Assembly (NCBI GenBank): GCA_937995335.1
Contig: CALKIH010000018.1
Coordinates: 58,519-122,518 of the forward strand
Direction of reading: 5' to 3'
DNA: 64,000 nt
Source: UBA2357 sp002344625
GTDB lineage: Bacteria; Pseudomonadota; Gammaproteobacteria; Burkholderiales; Rhodocyclaceae
Positions 16,936 to 26,473 of this stretch are shown piece after piece. Position 1 is the stretch's first letter; the number at the start of each line of letters is the position of its first letter. Position numbers and translations under genes: made by a program. The notes beneath the pieces are model-generated. The model was not told the DNA's origin. It searched no databases and saw only the letters and a program-made list of their open reading frames with translations.

Positions 16936-17292
16936 GTGTTACTCCGATATTCAAGGGTTTGACCTCCGCCCGGCCTGATTGCCTGCGCAATCCGTACCAC
17001 CGTGGGGCAGCGCCCGAAACCGGTGGACCCTCTTGGCCCCGCACGAATGCGGAAAGCCGACCGAGCGTGTGGATTTTGCCCGCTTCTTATGCAGACAAGC
17101 TTGCGAGTATAGCACCCGACCATTGCATCTCTCAAGTAGCGGCCCCGCTCTCGCCGCTCGCCCCGCTTGATCACAGGTTACCCGCGACACGCGACATTCG
17201 ACGCAGCATAGGGGGAACTGCATTTGCCGAAGTGTGCTCCATGGGATAGCCTTTCGCCTTCAGCCCCACCCCGAACCGAGATTTGCCCAATC
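16936..17292. other. rpsB-map divergent intergenic region with long rpsB leader
   Basis: About 357 bp without a gene between divergent rpsB and map. From the predicted rpsB start point (near 17099) to the rpsB ATG is about 160 nt, a leader long enough for S2 autoregulation as known for rpsB in gammaproteobacteria. An inverted repeat CCACCG/CGGTGG (16997-17002 with 17021-17026) lies in it. No clear promoter was found for map. Confidence 0.5.
17106..17135 (-). promoter_or_regulatory. Candidate sigma-70 promoter of rpsB
   Basis: Read on the minus strand: -35 TTGAGA (17130-17135), 18-bp spacer, -10 TATACT (17106-17111) preceded by TGC. Each box matches five of six consensus bases. Placement ahead of rpsB fits strong expression. 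Confidence 0.5.
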
Positions 17293-18120
17293 ATGAGCGT
17301 CACGACCAAAACCCCCGAAGAGATCCAGAAAATGCGCGTGGCCGGAAAGCTGGCCTCCGAAGTGCTCGACTACATCACACCGTTCGTCAAGCCCGGTGTC
17401 AGTACCGGGGAGCTCGACCGCTTGTGCCATGACTATATGGTGAATGTGCAGGGGACCATCCCGGCGCCGCTGAACTACGCGCCGCCGGGCTACGCGCCTT
17501 ATCCGAAGTCCATCTGCACCTCGGTCAATCACCAGGTCTGTCATGGCGTACCGGGGGACAAGGCGCTCAAGAAGGGCGACATCGTCAATCTCGACATCAC
17601 CGTGATCAAGGACGGCTATCACGGCGACACCAGCCGCATGTTCGTCGTGGGCAACGAAGCCAGCATCCTGGCGAAGCGGCTCTGCCAGGTCACCCTCGAG
17701 TGCCTGTGGATAGGCATTGCCCAAGTCAGGCCCGGCACACGCCTGGGCGACATCGGACATGCGATCCAGAAGCATGCCGAAGGCAGCGGATTCTCGGTGG
17801 TGCGCGAGTTCTGCGGACACGGAATCGGCAGCAAGTTCCACGAGGATCCGCAGGTGCTTCACTACGGCAAGCCCAACACCGGCGTCGAACTGGTGCCGGG
17901 CATGACGTTCACGATCGAGCCGATGATCAATGCCGGCAAGGCCGCGATCTCCGAGTTGCCGGACGGCTGGACCATCGTCACCAAGGACCGGAGCCTTTCC
18001 GCGCAGTGGGAGCACACGATTCTCGTGACCGAAACCGGCGTCGAGGTGCTCACCGTCTCGGACGGCTGCCCGCCCGCGCCTGCAGGCGTCGCGGCGCTGC
18101 CCCAATCCACCGCCGCCTGA
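17293..18120 (+). CDS. map: Type I methionine aminopeptidase
   Basis: Removes the initiator methionine from new proteins. The 275-residue pita-bread fold starts MSVTTKTPEEIQKMRVAGKL. Metal ligands are visible in NLDITVIKDGYHGDTSRMF (two Asp), EFCGHGIG (His), TIEPMI (Glu) and QWEHTILVTE (Glu). ATG 17293 is used; the frame stays open further upstream but that stretch is unlike the family. It is divergent from rpsB, the substrate-rich translation locus. Confidence 0.97.
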   Translation: MSVTTKTPEEIQKMRVAGKLASEVLDYITPFVKPGVSTGELDRLCHDYMVNVQGTIPAPLNYAPPGYAPYPKSICTSVNHQVCHGVPGDKALKKGDIVNLDITVIKDGYHGDTSRMFVVGNEASILAKRLCQVTLECLWIGIAQVRPGTRLGDIGHAIQKHAEGSGFSVVREFCGHGIGSKFHEDPQVLHYGKPNTGVELVPGMTFTIEPMINAGKAAISELPDGWTIVTKDRSLSAQWEHTILVTETGVEVLTVSDGCPPAPAGVAALPQSTAA

Positions 18121-18143
18121 TCGCGGCAACGCGGAGCAGGCCC

Positions 18144-20714
18144 ATGCCACTTACCGCCATTCGGGACGACATCAGCCAGTTGCGGGCACGCCTGATCGCC
18201 GGCAACCGGGCGCTGCGCGAGGCCTACGAGGCCCACCCCGCCACCTCGCGCCTGCTCAAGGGCCGATCGGCGCTGGTCGACGAGATCATCGAGACGCTCT
18301 GGCGCGGCTGTGCGATGCCTTCCGACGCATGTCTCGTGGCGGTCGGCGGTTACGGTCGCGGCGAGCTGTTTCCGGCATCCGACGTCGATCTGATGGTTTT
18401 GATCCCGGTCTCGGCCGACGAGACCCTGCGCGCGCACCTGTCCGCATTCATCAGTGCGCTGTGGGATATCGGCCTCGAGATCGGCCAAAGTGTCAGGACG
18501 CTGGATGAATGCATCGAAGCATCGCAGCAGGACATCACGATCCAGACCAACCTGCTCGAGGCGCGCTTTCTGTGCGGATGCGAAACCCTGTTCGAAGCGT
18601 TCGAGCGGCGCTACCGCGAGAATCTCGACGTGCGCGAGTTCTTCAAGGCCAAGAAGCTCGAACAGCGCCAGCGCTACACCCGCTATCAGGACACACCCTA
18701 CGCGCTCGAGCCCAACTGCAAGGAAAGCCCGGGCGGCTTGCGCGACCTCCAAATGCTCGGCTGGATCGCGCGCGCGGCCGGACTCGGCCGCAACTGGCGC
18801 GACCTTGCCCGCAACCGTCTCATCACCGGCGAAGAAGCGAGCATGCTGCGCAGCAATGAGCGGTTTCTCGAGCACATCCGGATTCGCCTGCATTATCTTT
18901 CCGGCCGCGCCGAGGACCGCCTGCTGTTCGACCACCAGGAAGCGCTGGCGCGCGCCATGTCGGTCGAGCCCTCGGGCTCGAAGCGCGCCTCCGAAGTGCT
19001 GATGCAGCGCTACTACCTGACCGCCAAGCAACTGACCCAGATCACCACGATCCTGCTGCAAAACTACAGCAACGTGATCTTTTCCGACCAGGAAGGCGCC
19101 GCCTTCGTAATCAACGAGCGCTTCCAGTCGCAACGCGAACTGCTCGACATCCGGCACGACAATGTGTTCGAGGAAACACCGTCGGCGCTGCTCGAATGCT
19201 TCCTGATCCTGCAGCAGCGCTCGGAACTCAAGGGCATGACTGCCCGCACCTTGCGCGCCTTGTGGCTCAACCGCAACCGGATCAACGCGGCGTTTCGCGC
19301 CGATCCGGTCAACCGCGCGCTGTTCCTCGAGATCCTGCAGCAGCGGCGCGGCATCGTGCACGAATTCCGGCGCATGAACCAGTACGGCATCCTGAGCCGC
19401 TACATCACGCCGTGGCGACGCATCGTGTGCCAGATGCAGCACGACCTCTTCCATGTCTACACGGTCGATCAGCACATCCTCATGGTGTTGCGCAATCTTC
19501 GCCGCTTCACGATGGGCGAGCACGCGCATGAATACCCGCTGATGAGCCGCCTGATCCTGTCGTTCAAGAAGCACTGGCTGCTTTACGTCGCCGCCCTCTT
19601 CCACGACATCGCCAAGGGCCGCGGCGGGGACCATTCACGCCTGGGCATGGAAGACGCACGAGTGTTCTGCGAACAGCACGAATTCGAACCCGAAGACAGG
19701 GAACTGGTCGTGTGGCTGGTCGAACATCACCTGACCATGTCGAACGTCGCCCAGAAGCAGGACACCTCCGACCCCGACGTGGTCGGCCACTTCGCCGACA
19801 TCGTCAAGACAGAACGCCGGCTCACCGCCCTGTATCTGCTCACCCACGCCGATATTCGCGGCACCAGCCCCAAGGTCTGGAACGGCTGGCGCGGCAAGTT
19901 GCTCGAAGACCTGTTCTTTGCCACCCAGAAGCTGCTGCGCGGCGCGACCCCCGAGCAGGCGCTCGGACTGGACGACCGCCAGGAAGACGCGCAACGCCTG
20001 CTGCGCTACCACGGCCTGCGGGCCGGCACCGAAAACGCCTTGTGGTCGACGCTCGACGCCGTGTATTTCATGCGCCACTCGCCCGAGGAGATCGCCTGGC
20101 ACACCCGCCTGCTCTACTACCGCGCCGATTCGCCCGAACCCGTGGTCAAGGCACGCATTTCGGACGAACATCAGGGGCTGCAGGTGATGGTGTTCGCGCC
20201 CGACCAGAAAGACCTGTTCGTGCGCCTGACCGGGTTTTTCGGCCGCATGGGCTTTTCGATTCTCGATGCCAAGGTGCACACCACCCGGCACGGCTACGCG
20301 CTCGACAGCTTCATTCTCCAGGACGCGGACAACCAGGCAAGCTATCGCGACGTGGTCCTGCTGATCGAGCACGAACTCACCGACCGCCTCAAGCGCGGCG
20401 CCTCGCCCGATCGCCCGTCGAACGGCAGACTGTCGCGCCAGGTGAAGCACTTCCCGCTCACACCCAGAGTCAGCCTGCGCCCGGACGATGCCGGCAAGCA
20501 TTACATCCTGTCGCTCACCGCGTCGGACCGTCCCGGGTTGCTGTACGCGATCGCCGAAGTGCTGGCCAAGAACGACATCGACGTCCAGGCGGCCAAGATC
20601 GCCACGCTGGGCGAACGGGTCGAAGACACCTTCCTGCTCAATGCACGCGGCCTGTCACAGGACAGCCACATCATCAAGATCGAACGCGACCTGCTCGAGC
20701 GACTCCAGGTGTAG
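18144..20714 (+). CDS. glnD: PII uridylyltransferase / uridylyl-removing enzyme
   Basis: Nitrogen sensor that uridylylates PII proteins when glutamine is low and reverses this when it is high. The 856 residues hold a nucleotidyltransferase domain with GGYGRGELFPASDVD (about 68-82). A central HD domain follows (LFHDIAKGRGGDHS, near 487), then two C-terminal ACT domains that bind glutamine (second one from ILSLTASDRPGLLYAIAEVL). ATG 18144 has GGAG upstream; the much longer frame reads through map. It sets the state that NtrB/NtrC read, which is relevant to the sigma-54 promoter of aapJ. Confidence 0.96.
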   Translation: MPLTAIRDDISQLRARLIAGNRALREAYEAHPATSRLLKGRSALVDEIIETLWRGCAMPSDACLVAVGGYGRGELFPASDVDLMVLIPVSADETLRAHLSAFISALWDIGLEIGQSVRTLDECIEASQQDITIQTNLLEARFLCGCETLFEAFERRYRENLDVREFFKAKKLEQRQRYTRYQDTPYALEPNCKESPGGLRDLQMLGWIARAAGLGRNWRDLARNRLITGEEASMLRSNERFLEHIRIRLHYLSGRAEDRLLFDHQEALARAMSVEPSGSKRASEVLMQRYYLTAKQLTQITTILLQNYSNVIFSDQEGAAFVINERFQSQRELLDIRHDNVFEETPSALLECFLILQQRSELKGMTARTLRALWLNRNRINAAFRADPVNRALFLEILQQRRGIVHEFRRMNQYGILSRYITPWRRIVCQMQHDLFHVYTVDQHILMVLRNLRRFTMGEHAHEYPLMSRLILSFKKHWLLYVAALFHDIAKGRGGDHSRLGMEDARVFCEQHEFEPEDRELVVWLVEHHLTMSNVAQKQDTSDPDVVGHFADIVKTERRLTALYLLTHADIRGTSPKVWNGWRGKLLEDLFFATQKLLRGATPEQALGLDDRQEDAQRLLRYHGLRAGTENALWSTLDAVYFMRHSPEEIAWHTRLLYYRADSPEPVVKARISDEHQGLQVMVFAPDQKDLFVRLTGFFGRMGFSILDAKVHTTRHGYALDSFILQDADNQASYRDVVLLIEHELTDRLKRGASPDRPSNGRLSRQVKHFPLTPRVSLRPDDAGKHYILSLTASDRPGLLYAIAEVLAKNDIDVQAAKIATLGERVEDTFLLNARGLSQDSHIIKIERDLLERLQV

Positions 20715-20742
20715 CCGGGTGGCCGGTCGCGACATGAGCCTG

Positions 20743-21249
20743 CTAGTGGCCGCCACCGCTCATGCGGTCCATCAGCGCGTACAGCAGGCCCGACACGACG
20801 AAGGTGAGGTGAATACCGATCATCCAGCCCAGGTGACGGTCGCTCACGTTGTCGATGTTCATGAAACTCTTGAGCAGTTCGATGCCCGAGATCGCGACGA
20901 TCGAACCGATCAGCTTGATCTTGAGATCGGCAAACCCGATATGCCCCATCCACTCCGGACGGTCCGCATGGGCGTGGAGATCCTCCATCTTCGAGACGAA
21001 ATTCTCGTAGCCGCTGAACATGATGATGATCAAGAGGCTCATGATCAGCGAGATATCGACCAGGGTCAGCACCCCGATGATCACGTCGGCGCCGCTGGCG
21101 GACCATATTTCGGCATAGAGATGCCAGACCTCCTTGCCGAACTTCAACAGCAACAGCACCAGCGCGAGTATCAGGCCGAAATACACCGGCGCCAGCAACC
21201 ACCTGCTGGCGAACAAAACACGCTCGAACGACGACTCCAATTGCTTCAT
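20743..21249 (-). CDS. YqhA/TIGR00645-type membrane protein
   Basis: A 168-residue protein with three to four membrane helices, matching the UPF0114/YqhA family (ASRWLLAPVYFGL near the start; DLKIKLIGSIVAISGIELLK in the middle). Its biochemical function is unknown. It is convergent with glnD, only 28 bp between stops, so the two 3' ends must terminate within each other's neighbourhood. Confidence 0.8.
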   Translation of the reverse strand: MKQLESSFERVLFASRWLLAPVYFGLILALVLLLLKFGKEVWHLYAEIWSASGADVIIGVLTLVDISLIMSLLIIIMFSGYENFVSKMEDLHAHADRPEWMGHIGFADLKIKLIGSIVAISGIELLKSFMNIDNVSDRHLGWMIGIHLTFVVSGLLYALMDRMSGGGH

Positions 21250-21353
21250 TTTTCAACGATCCCGATTCAGGCCCGAAATGGGCCGCGCGATTCTACCAGC
21301 GCGCCCGGCGCGAAAGCATCGCCAAAGCTGTATCAAGAAAATGCGGCTCCCGT

Positions 21354-22244
21354 TCAATCGCGCGATTGCCATGCTGACCAGCTGTAGAGCGCGAGCCCGG
21401 CCCAGATCAGTACGAAACCTGAAAGCTGGGCCGCCGACAGCGGTTCGCGAAACACGAGCAACGCGATCACGAACTGCATCGTCGGGTTGATGTACATCAG
21501 AAACCCGACCGTCGCGAGACGCAGCCGCCGGGCCGCCCCGGCGAACAGCATGAGCGGGATCGCGGTCACCGCCCCGGTCGTGATCAGCAGCACCGACTGG
21601 TGGCCATCATCGAGGAAATGCGAGCTTCCCGACAAGTACAGCCACGCGAGCGCCGCAGCGCCGAGCGGAAACAGCAGCAAGGTCTCGACGAACAGGCCCG
21701 ACAAGCCATCGAGCGTGACCTGTTTGCGCAACAAGCCATAGGTTCCGAAGCTCAGCGCCAGCAGCAGCGCCACCCACGGCACCTCGCCCAGCAGGATCAA
21801 CTGCATCACGATCGCCGCACCCGCAAGCGCCACCGCGACACGCTGCAGCTTCGCCATCCGTTCGCGCAGCACCAGCATGCCCAGCGCGACGTTGACCAGC
21901 GGCGTCAGGAAATAGCCGAGGCTGGCCTGCAAACCCTGGCGGGTCTCGATCGCGTAGATGAAGACCCCCCAGTTCAGCGCGATCAGCATCGCGCAGCCCA
22001 ACACCCGGCCAAGCCGTCCGGGCTGCGCCAGCGCCTCGCGGACGGGCTGCCAGCGGCGCAGCGCGCTGACCAGCCCGACCATGAACACGCATGACCACAG
22101 GATGCGGTGGATCAGCACCTCCCAAGCGGGGATGCCCTCGAACAGCGCGAAATACAGCGGAAAACAGCCCCAGATCGAATAGGCCAGCACGCCGTAGATC
22201 ACACCCTTGCCGGTCTCGGCGACAGGCGCGGAAGTGGATGACAT
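21354..22244 (-). CDS. rarD: EamA-family transporter RarD
   Basis: Ten-helix drug/metabolite transporter of about 296 residues. The N-terminal GVIYGVLAYSIWGCFPLYFA and the IHRILWSCVFM segment are typical of RarD (chloramphenicol-sensitivity protein family). The transported compound is not known. The start is set at MSSTSAPVAETGKG (22244); frame upstream of this is Arg-rich and unlike the family. No convincing Shine-Dalgarno is seen. Confidence 0.85.
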   Translation of the reverse strand: MSSTSAPVAETGKGVIYGVLAYSIWGCFPLYFALFEGIPAWEVLIHRILWSCVFMVGLVSALRRWQPVREALAQPGRLGRVLGCAMLIALNWGVFIYAIETRQGLQASLGYFLTPLVNVALGMLVLRERMAKLQRVAVALAGAAIVMQLILLGEVPWVALLLALSFGTYGLLRKQVTLDGLSGLFVETLLLFPLGAAALAWLYLSGSSHFLDDGHQSVLLITTGAVTAIPLMLFAGAARRLRLATVGFLMYINPTMQFVIALLVFREPLSAAQLSGFVLIWAGLALYSWSAWQSRD

Positions 22245-22611
22245 GGAGATGATCAGCCCGCCCGTACGATTTAAAGGAACACGCGACACAGGACGCCGCG
22301 CCCGCATACGGCACGGCCGGCCTGGCAGAAACCCTGCTGCTTGACAAGCGCACACACACCGGTGACGCACCATTTTGGACGCATGCCCGCCGATCATAAC
22401 CCGCGGCATCGGGCATGCAAAACGGAATCCGACCCGCGCCGCAATCCGCCTTGCGTTCTCAGCTAGGCATCAGGATTCACAGGAAAAAATGCTCGCGACA
22501 CGGCAGCAGGAAATATTCAAGGCCTTGCGCCTGATCGCCGCGGGCCTCGAGAATTGAAACGCCGAAAGCGCACGCATTCTCGTACGTCCGGCAGATGGCG
22601 ATTTTTCCAAA
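22245..22611. other. Intergenic region between rarD and tRNA-Leu
   Basis: About 370 bp without an established gene. It should hold the rarD promoter, but no good -35/-10 pair was recognised. A 22-codon open frame at 22489-22557 is listed separately. The right part (22570-22620) becomes AT-rich toward the tRNA terminator. Confidence 0.5.
22489..22557 (+). CDS. Possible very small ORF (22 aa)
   Basis: ATG 22489 is preceded by CAGGA at 5 nt and reads MLATRQQEIFKALRLIAAGL then EN and stop. The peptide is amphipathic and faintly recalls a helix from a LexA-type winged helix. There is no other support for expression. It could be chance. Confidence 0.15.
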   Translation: MLATRQQEIFKALRLIAAGLEN

Positions 22612-22628
22612 CCATTGATTTTCAATGG
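22612..22628 (-). terminator. Weak hairpin at the tRNA-Leu 3' end
   Basis: On the minus strand CCATTGA-AAA-TCAATGG forms a 7-bp stem, overlapping the encoded CCA, followed by TTT. The T tract is short, so termination or 3' processing is only suggested. Confidence 0.3.
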
Positions 22629-22710
22629 TGCCCAGGAAGGGACTCGAACCCCCACGCCTCGCGGCGCCAGAACCTAAATCTGGTGCGTCTACCAATTCCG
22701 CCACCTGGGC
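22626..22710 (-). tRNA. tRNA-Leu (anticodon TAG)
   Basis: The reverse strand folds as a class II tRNA: acceptor GCCCAGG/CCTGGGC, D-arm GGCGGAATTGGTAGACGC, anticodon stem CCAGA-TTTAGGT-TCTGG with TAG, a long variable arm, T-arm GGGGG-TTCGAGT-CCCTT (one wobble/mismatch pair), discriminator A and an encoded CCA. Length is 85 nt including CCA. Confidence 0.95.
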
Positions 22711-22784
22711 CTGCGGGGCGCTGGCCGGATCGATTGCGCGCCATCACGAGAAGCACGCAGCCGGCCGGTGCCGCAGGGCCACGG

Positions 22785-22790
22785 ATTATA
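22785..22790 (-). promoter_or_regulatory. Candidate -10 box of tRNA-Leu
   Basis: A perfect TATAAT on the minus strand, 74 bp before the mature tRNA 5' end, followed by a GC-rich stretch (CCGTGGCCC) as seen in stringently controlled promoters. No good -35 hexamer is found at 16-18 bp. Confidence 0.35.
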
Positions 22791-22798
22791 CACGCGCT

Positions 22799-23872
22799 TC
22801 ACATCTGCAAGCGGTCGGCGTAACCGGTCATTTCGAGATAGCCGCGCCCCGCCTCGACGCCATGCTCGAGCAGCCGCACCGCTCCCTCCCAATATATGGC
22901 GCCGGTGGAGCGGCTGCTGTCGAGTTCCTGATCGTCCATGAGCGGCTGCAGCGTGAACGTCCGTTCGCCGGCGCGAATTCGCCACTCCACCGAATACGTC
23001 GCGCCCGACCGCGCGGAAGTCCAGCGCCGCCCCGCTTCGAACGCGACCCGGTCGGGGGCGAGGACGGCGATCTCGCCGGATGCCGCGCGCAGCGTCGCGG
23101 CCGACCAGATGGCGGCGCCATCGTGCCCGCGCATCTGGAATGCCATCAGCGAACCGCCGTCGTTCAGATTGATGCCGACCCAGTCCCAGCCTTTCGCACC
23201 GGCGGGCAGGATTTCGCTGGACCATTCATGGTCGAGCCAGGCATGACCGCTCACCTGCCTGGTTTGCGCGCCTTGCCGGATCGCGCCGCTCACTTGCAGT
23301 TCCGGGCGGCTGTAGTAGTAGCTCGCATTGATCGGGTCGGGCGCTTTCTGGCTGAAGCCCCCGCGCCCGTTCAGTACCGGCGGGCCGGGCGGCCGCATGT
23401 CGAGCATGAGCGAAAAATCATCGGCGACGATGCGGGTGCGGTACACACCGTCCTCCAGCACCAGCGACCAGTCGTCTACCCATACGCGGGTGCTTCCGGG
23501 CGCGGCACCGGCGAGCGGCGCCATCGCACGCGCCGAGCGCTCTGCATGCAACAGCCGGCCTTCGCCCGGGTCGGCGAGGGCCGCATGCGCAAGCACCAGT
23601 TGGGTGGGGGCGAAGCGGCTCGGATTGTCTTCGCCGATCAGGGTGCGCACCCGAAAGAAGGTCACCTGGAAACCGCGCTCGACGCCGTGTTCATCGCCGA
23701 CCCAGCCGGTGACGTACCACCACTCGGTGCGAAAGTCCGGATGCGCCCCGAAATCCGCCGGAAACGTCAGCGCACTGCCGGCATGCACCGGCGGATACGC
23801 CGGCCCGGCTTGGGCGAGCAGTCCCCACGGCGCCAGAACGCAAACCAGCACGCACGCCAGAAATCGCATCAT
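22799..23872 (-). CDS. Lipocalin-like (AttH/CrtC-type) periplasmic protein
   Basis: A 357-residue exported protein with a signal peptide (1-20, MMRFLACVLVCVLAPWGLLA), then an AttH/carotenoid 1,2-hydratase-like double lipocalin domain. Landmarks are FRTEWWYVTGWV near residue 47, SYYYSRPEL and HAWLDHEWSSEILP. It is the third gene of an ABC transporter operon, its ATG sharing a base with the permease stop. No carotenoid genes are nearby, so a hydratase role is unlikely. A lipid- or lipoprotein-related accessory role for the transporter is more plausible, but this is inference. Confidence 0.8.
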   Translation of the reverse strand: MMRFLACVLVCVLAPWGLLAQAGPAYPPVHAGSALTFPADFGAHPDFRTEWWYVTGWVGDEHGVERGFQVTFFRVRTLIGEDNPSRFAPTQLVLAHAALADPGEGRLLHAERSARAMAPLAGAAPGSTRVWVDDWSLVLEDGVYRTRIVADDFSLMLDMRPPGPPVLNGRGGFSQKAPDPINASYYYSRPELQVSGAIRQGAQTRQVSGHAWLDHEWSSEILPAGAKGWDWVGINLNDGGSLMAFQMRGHDGAAIWSAATLRAASGEIAVLAPDRVAFEAGRRWTSARSGATYSVEWRIRAGERTFTLQPLMDDQELDSSRSTGAIYWEGAVRLLEHGVEAGRGYLEMTGYADRLQM

Positions 23873-26394
23873 CACCAATCCTCCCGCACCGCCAGCACCG
23901 CGCTCTGACGCATCGTCCGGTGACCGGCCAGCGCCGCGGTGAGGCCGGCCAGCGCCACCAGCACCAGGCCGAACGCACCCAGCGCACCCACGGGCAGGCT
24001 GATGTCCATGCTCCAGTGAAAACTCTGGCGATTGATCACCTCGACCAGAATCCACGCGATCGCCACGCCGGCCACCGTACCGAGCGCAAAGCCCACCGCC
24101 GCGGTCATCGCCCCTTCCATCGCGACGAGTCGGACCAGCTCGGCACGCATCATCCCGAGATGCCGCAGCATGCCGAACTCCTGCCGCCGCGATGCCGTCA
24201 GCGCGGCGAAGGTGGTGCCGATGCCGAACAGCCCGATCAGCACCGCGACGGCTTCCATCAAATAAGTCACCAGAAAGGTCCGGTCGAAGATGCGCAGGCT
24301 GGTCGCGCGGATTTCTCCGGGCAGCGCGATCTCGATCGCGCCGGCCCCGAACATGTCCCGCAACGCCGCCATCACCGGCTCGCTGGCCACCCCGGGGGCG
24401 AGGCTGATCGCGAAATCGTTGATCCGGCGATCCCCGGTCAGGCGCACATAGTCGTCGCGCTCGATCACCAGCGCGCCGTGCTGGCGCGCATAGTCGCGCC
24501 ACACCCCGGCGACCGTGAAGCGATGCATCCGTCCGCCGATCGGCAGATCGACCCGCTGCCCGACCGCCAGGCCCTGCAGGTCGGCCATGGCCTCGGAGAT
24601 CCACACCGGATCGCCCTGGCCATCCGCGAGCTCCGGCGCCCGGGTGCCGCTGACCAGGGGCAACCCGGCCGAGCCGCGGACCGGCCGGGCGATCAGCGTC
24701 ATCGCGGCACGTCCGTCCGTGACCCGGACGGTATCGAAGCGCACCGGCTGCACCGCAGCGACGCCCGGCAGCGCACGCACCTGCGCCAACGCGTCGGGCC
24801 CGAGATAACCACTCGCGGCCGACGACGAGGCGCGCACATAAAGGTCGGCCGGCAGGACTTGCGCCAGCCAGTCGTCGACCGAGCCGCGAAACGAACTCAC
24901 CATGATCGCCATCGACACCGCCAGCGCGACGCTCGCGACCACCCCGGCCCCCGCGACCACGGTCTGCCCCGGCATTGCCGCGAGGCGCGCATGGGCGAGC
25001 CGCATCGTCACCGCACGGCCACGCTCGAACACCCGCATCGACACGCGCACCGCCCCCGGCATTGCCAGCACGGCCCCGATCAGGATCAGCAGCACGGCCG
25101 CGTAACCGGCCACCGGAATGCCACACACCGGCGGCACCCCACACAGCAAGCCAGCCAGCAGCAGCACGGCAACGGCAAGACCGGTGCGCGACCGGGCTTC
25201 GAACACCCGTGCGTCGTCACCGGCCCGCAATGCGCGCGCGGTGCGCATGTTCGCGGCCTCGCGGGCCGGCAGCCACGCACCGGCCAAGCCCGCCAGGGCT
25301 CCCAGGGCCAGGTACACCGCGCTCAGCAGGGGGTCGAAGCGCAGGCTCGGATCGATGCCGGCAAAATAGCCCGCGCCCAGATCCCCGCCGACGAAACGAA
25401 ACGCCAACGCAGTCAATACGTACGCGAACCCGACCCCGAGCGCGCCGCCGATCAAGCCCAGCGCCCCGCCCTCGGCGAGCAGGCCACCGAACAAGGCCTG
25501 GCGCGACAGACCCAGCGCACGCAGAAAGGCGAACTCCCGCCGCCGCCGCACCACCGCCAGTACCTGTGTCGAGAACACCAGGAAGCCGCCGGTCAGCAGC
25601 GCGATCGCCGCCAGCATCGTGAGATTCACCCGGTAGGCGCGCGACAGGCTGGCCGCCTGCGACTCGGCGGCCTCCGGCGCCAGCACCGACAACCCGGCCG
25701 GCAAACCGGCCGCGAGCGCGGCGCGCGCCTGCTCGCGCTCGACCCCTGCCCTCAAGCGCAAATCGACGCGGCTGAGCCGGCCGATGCGATCGAACACTTT
25801 CTGCGCCGCGGCGATGTCCATCACCCCGAAAGCTTGCCCCAGGCCGGCGCCGGGCACCGATCCGCGAATCGTCAACGGCCGGGCATTCAGCCCGGACTGC
25901 ACCACGAGGCCGGCCCCCGGCTCCACCCCGAGACGCGCCCGCGCGGCGGCGCTCAGGAAGAGCGCATCTTCGCGCAAGGCCGCAAGCGACGCGCGCTCGC
26001 CATCGTCAATGCGCCGGTCGACGGCCGGCATCAGCTTCGGCGACAGCACCGCGATCCGGAACAAATCGATGCCGAACACGCGCAGGTTTTCATCATGCTC
26101 CGGCAGGCGCGCCTCGACTTCGACGACCGGGCTCGCCCAGGCCACTTCTTCGCGCTGCGCCAGCTCGAGGTACACCGAATCGTCAAATCCGCCCCGCGGC
26201 CCCACGACCTGGAGGTCCGCCTCGCCGCTGATCAGGCGCATGCCGCGTCCGAATTCATCGAGCGCCGCACCGTGAATCAGCTGCACCGCCAGGCCCAGCG
26301 CCACGCCCAGCGCAATCGCCACCAGGGACAACGCGGTGGCCAGCCGTCGCCGCAGCAGGCTGGCAAGAAAGATCCGCAGCAGCGCGCGGCTCAC
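23872..26394 (-). CDS. FtsX-like ABC transporter permease (AttG-like)
   Basis: An 840-residue MacB/LolC-superfamily permease with two FtsX domains: an N-terminal helix (about 10-33), a large extracytoplasmic part, a three-helix block near 250-400, then a second set ending with the C-terminal block. The GTG at 26394 is chosen because GGAGGGG lies 6 nt before it; a longer frame exists but lacks this. The Shine-Dalgarno can pair with CCTCC upstream in the mRNA (plus-strand GGAGG 26435-26439), which may limit translation. Such permeases act mechanically on envelope substrates rather than importing solutes. Confidence 0.85.
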   Translation of the reverse strand: MSRALLRIFLASLLRRRLATALSLVAIALGVALGLAVQLIHGAALDEFGRGMRLISGEADLQVVGPRGGFDDSVYLELAQREEVAWASPVVEVEARLPEHDENLRVFGIDLFRIAVLSPKLMPAVDRRIDDGERASLAALREDALFLSAAARARLGVEPGAGLVVQSGLNARPLTIRGSVPGAGLGQAFGVMDIAAAQKVFDRIGRLSRVDLRLRAGVEREQARAALAAGLPAGLSVLAPEAAESQAASLSRAYRVNLTMLAAIALLTGGFLVFSTQVLAVVRRRREFAFLRALGLSRQALFGGLLAEGGALGLIGGALGVGFAYVLTALAFRFVGGDLGAGYFAGIDPSLRFDPLLSAVYLALGALAGLAGAWLPAREAANMRTARALRAGDDARVFEARSRTGLAVAVLLLAGLLCGVPPVCGIPVAGYAAVLLILIGAVLAMPGAVRVSMRVFERGRAVTMRLAHARLAAMPGQTVVAGAGVVASVALAVSMAIMVSSFRGSVDDWLAQVLPADLYVRASSSAASGYLGPDALAQVRALPGVAAVQPVRFDTVRVTDGRAAMTLIARPVRGSAGLPLVSGTRAPELADGQGDPVWISEAMADLQGLAVGQRVDLPIGGRMHRFTVAGVWRDYARQHGALVIERDDYVRLTGDRRINDFAISLAPGVASEPVMAALRDMFGAGAIEIALPGEIRATSLRIFDRTFLVTYLMEAVAVLIGLFGIGTTFAALTASRRQEFGMLRHLGMMRAELVRLVAMEGAMTAAVGFALGTVAGVAIAWILVEVINRQSFHWSMDISLPVGALGAFGLVLVALAGLTAALAGHRTMRQSAVLAVREDW

Positions 26395-26473
26395 TGGACG
26401 CCCCTCCGGCCGCTGGCGCGACCGCCCCCCCACGGGAGGAGAGCGCCCCCTTCGGGCAGCCGGGCGGCGGCGC

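Noticed and set aside
17862..19634. 590-residue minus-strand open frame over glnD
   Set aside because: Shadow of glnD with no recognisable motif.
22799..23872. Calling the lipocalin-like gene a carotenoid 1,2-hydratase (crtC)
   Set aside because: The fold matches but the operon is an AttFGH-like transporter and no carotenoid genes are nearby.
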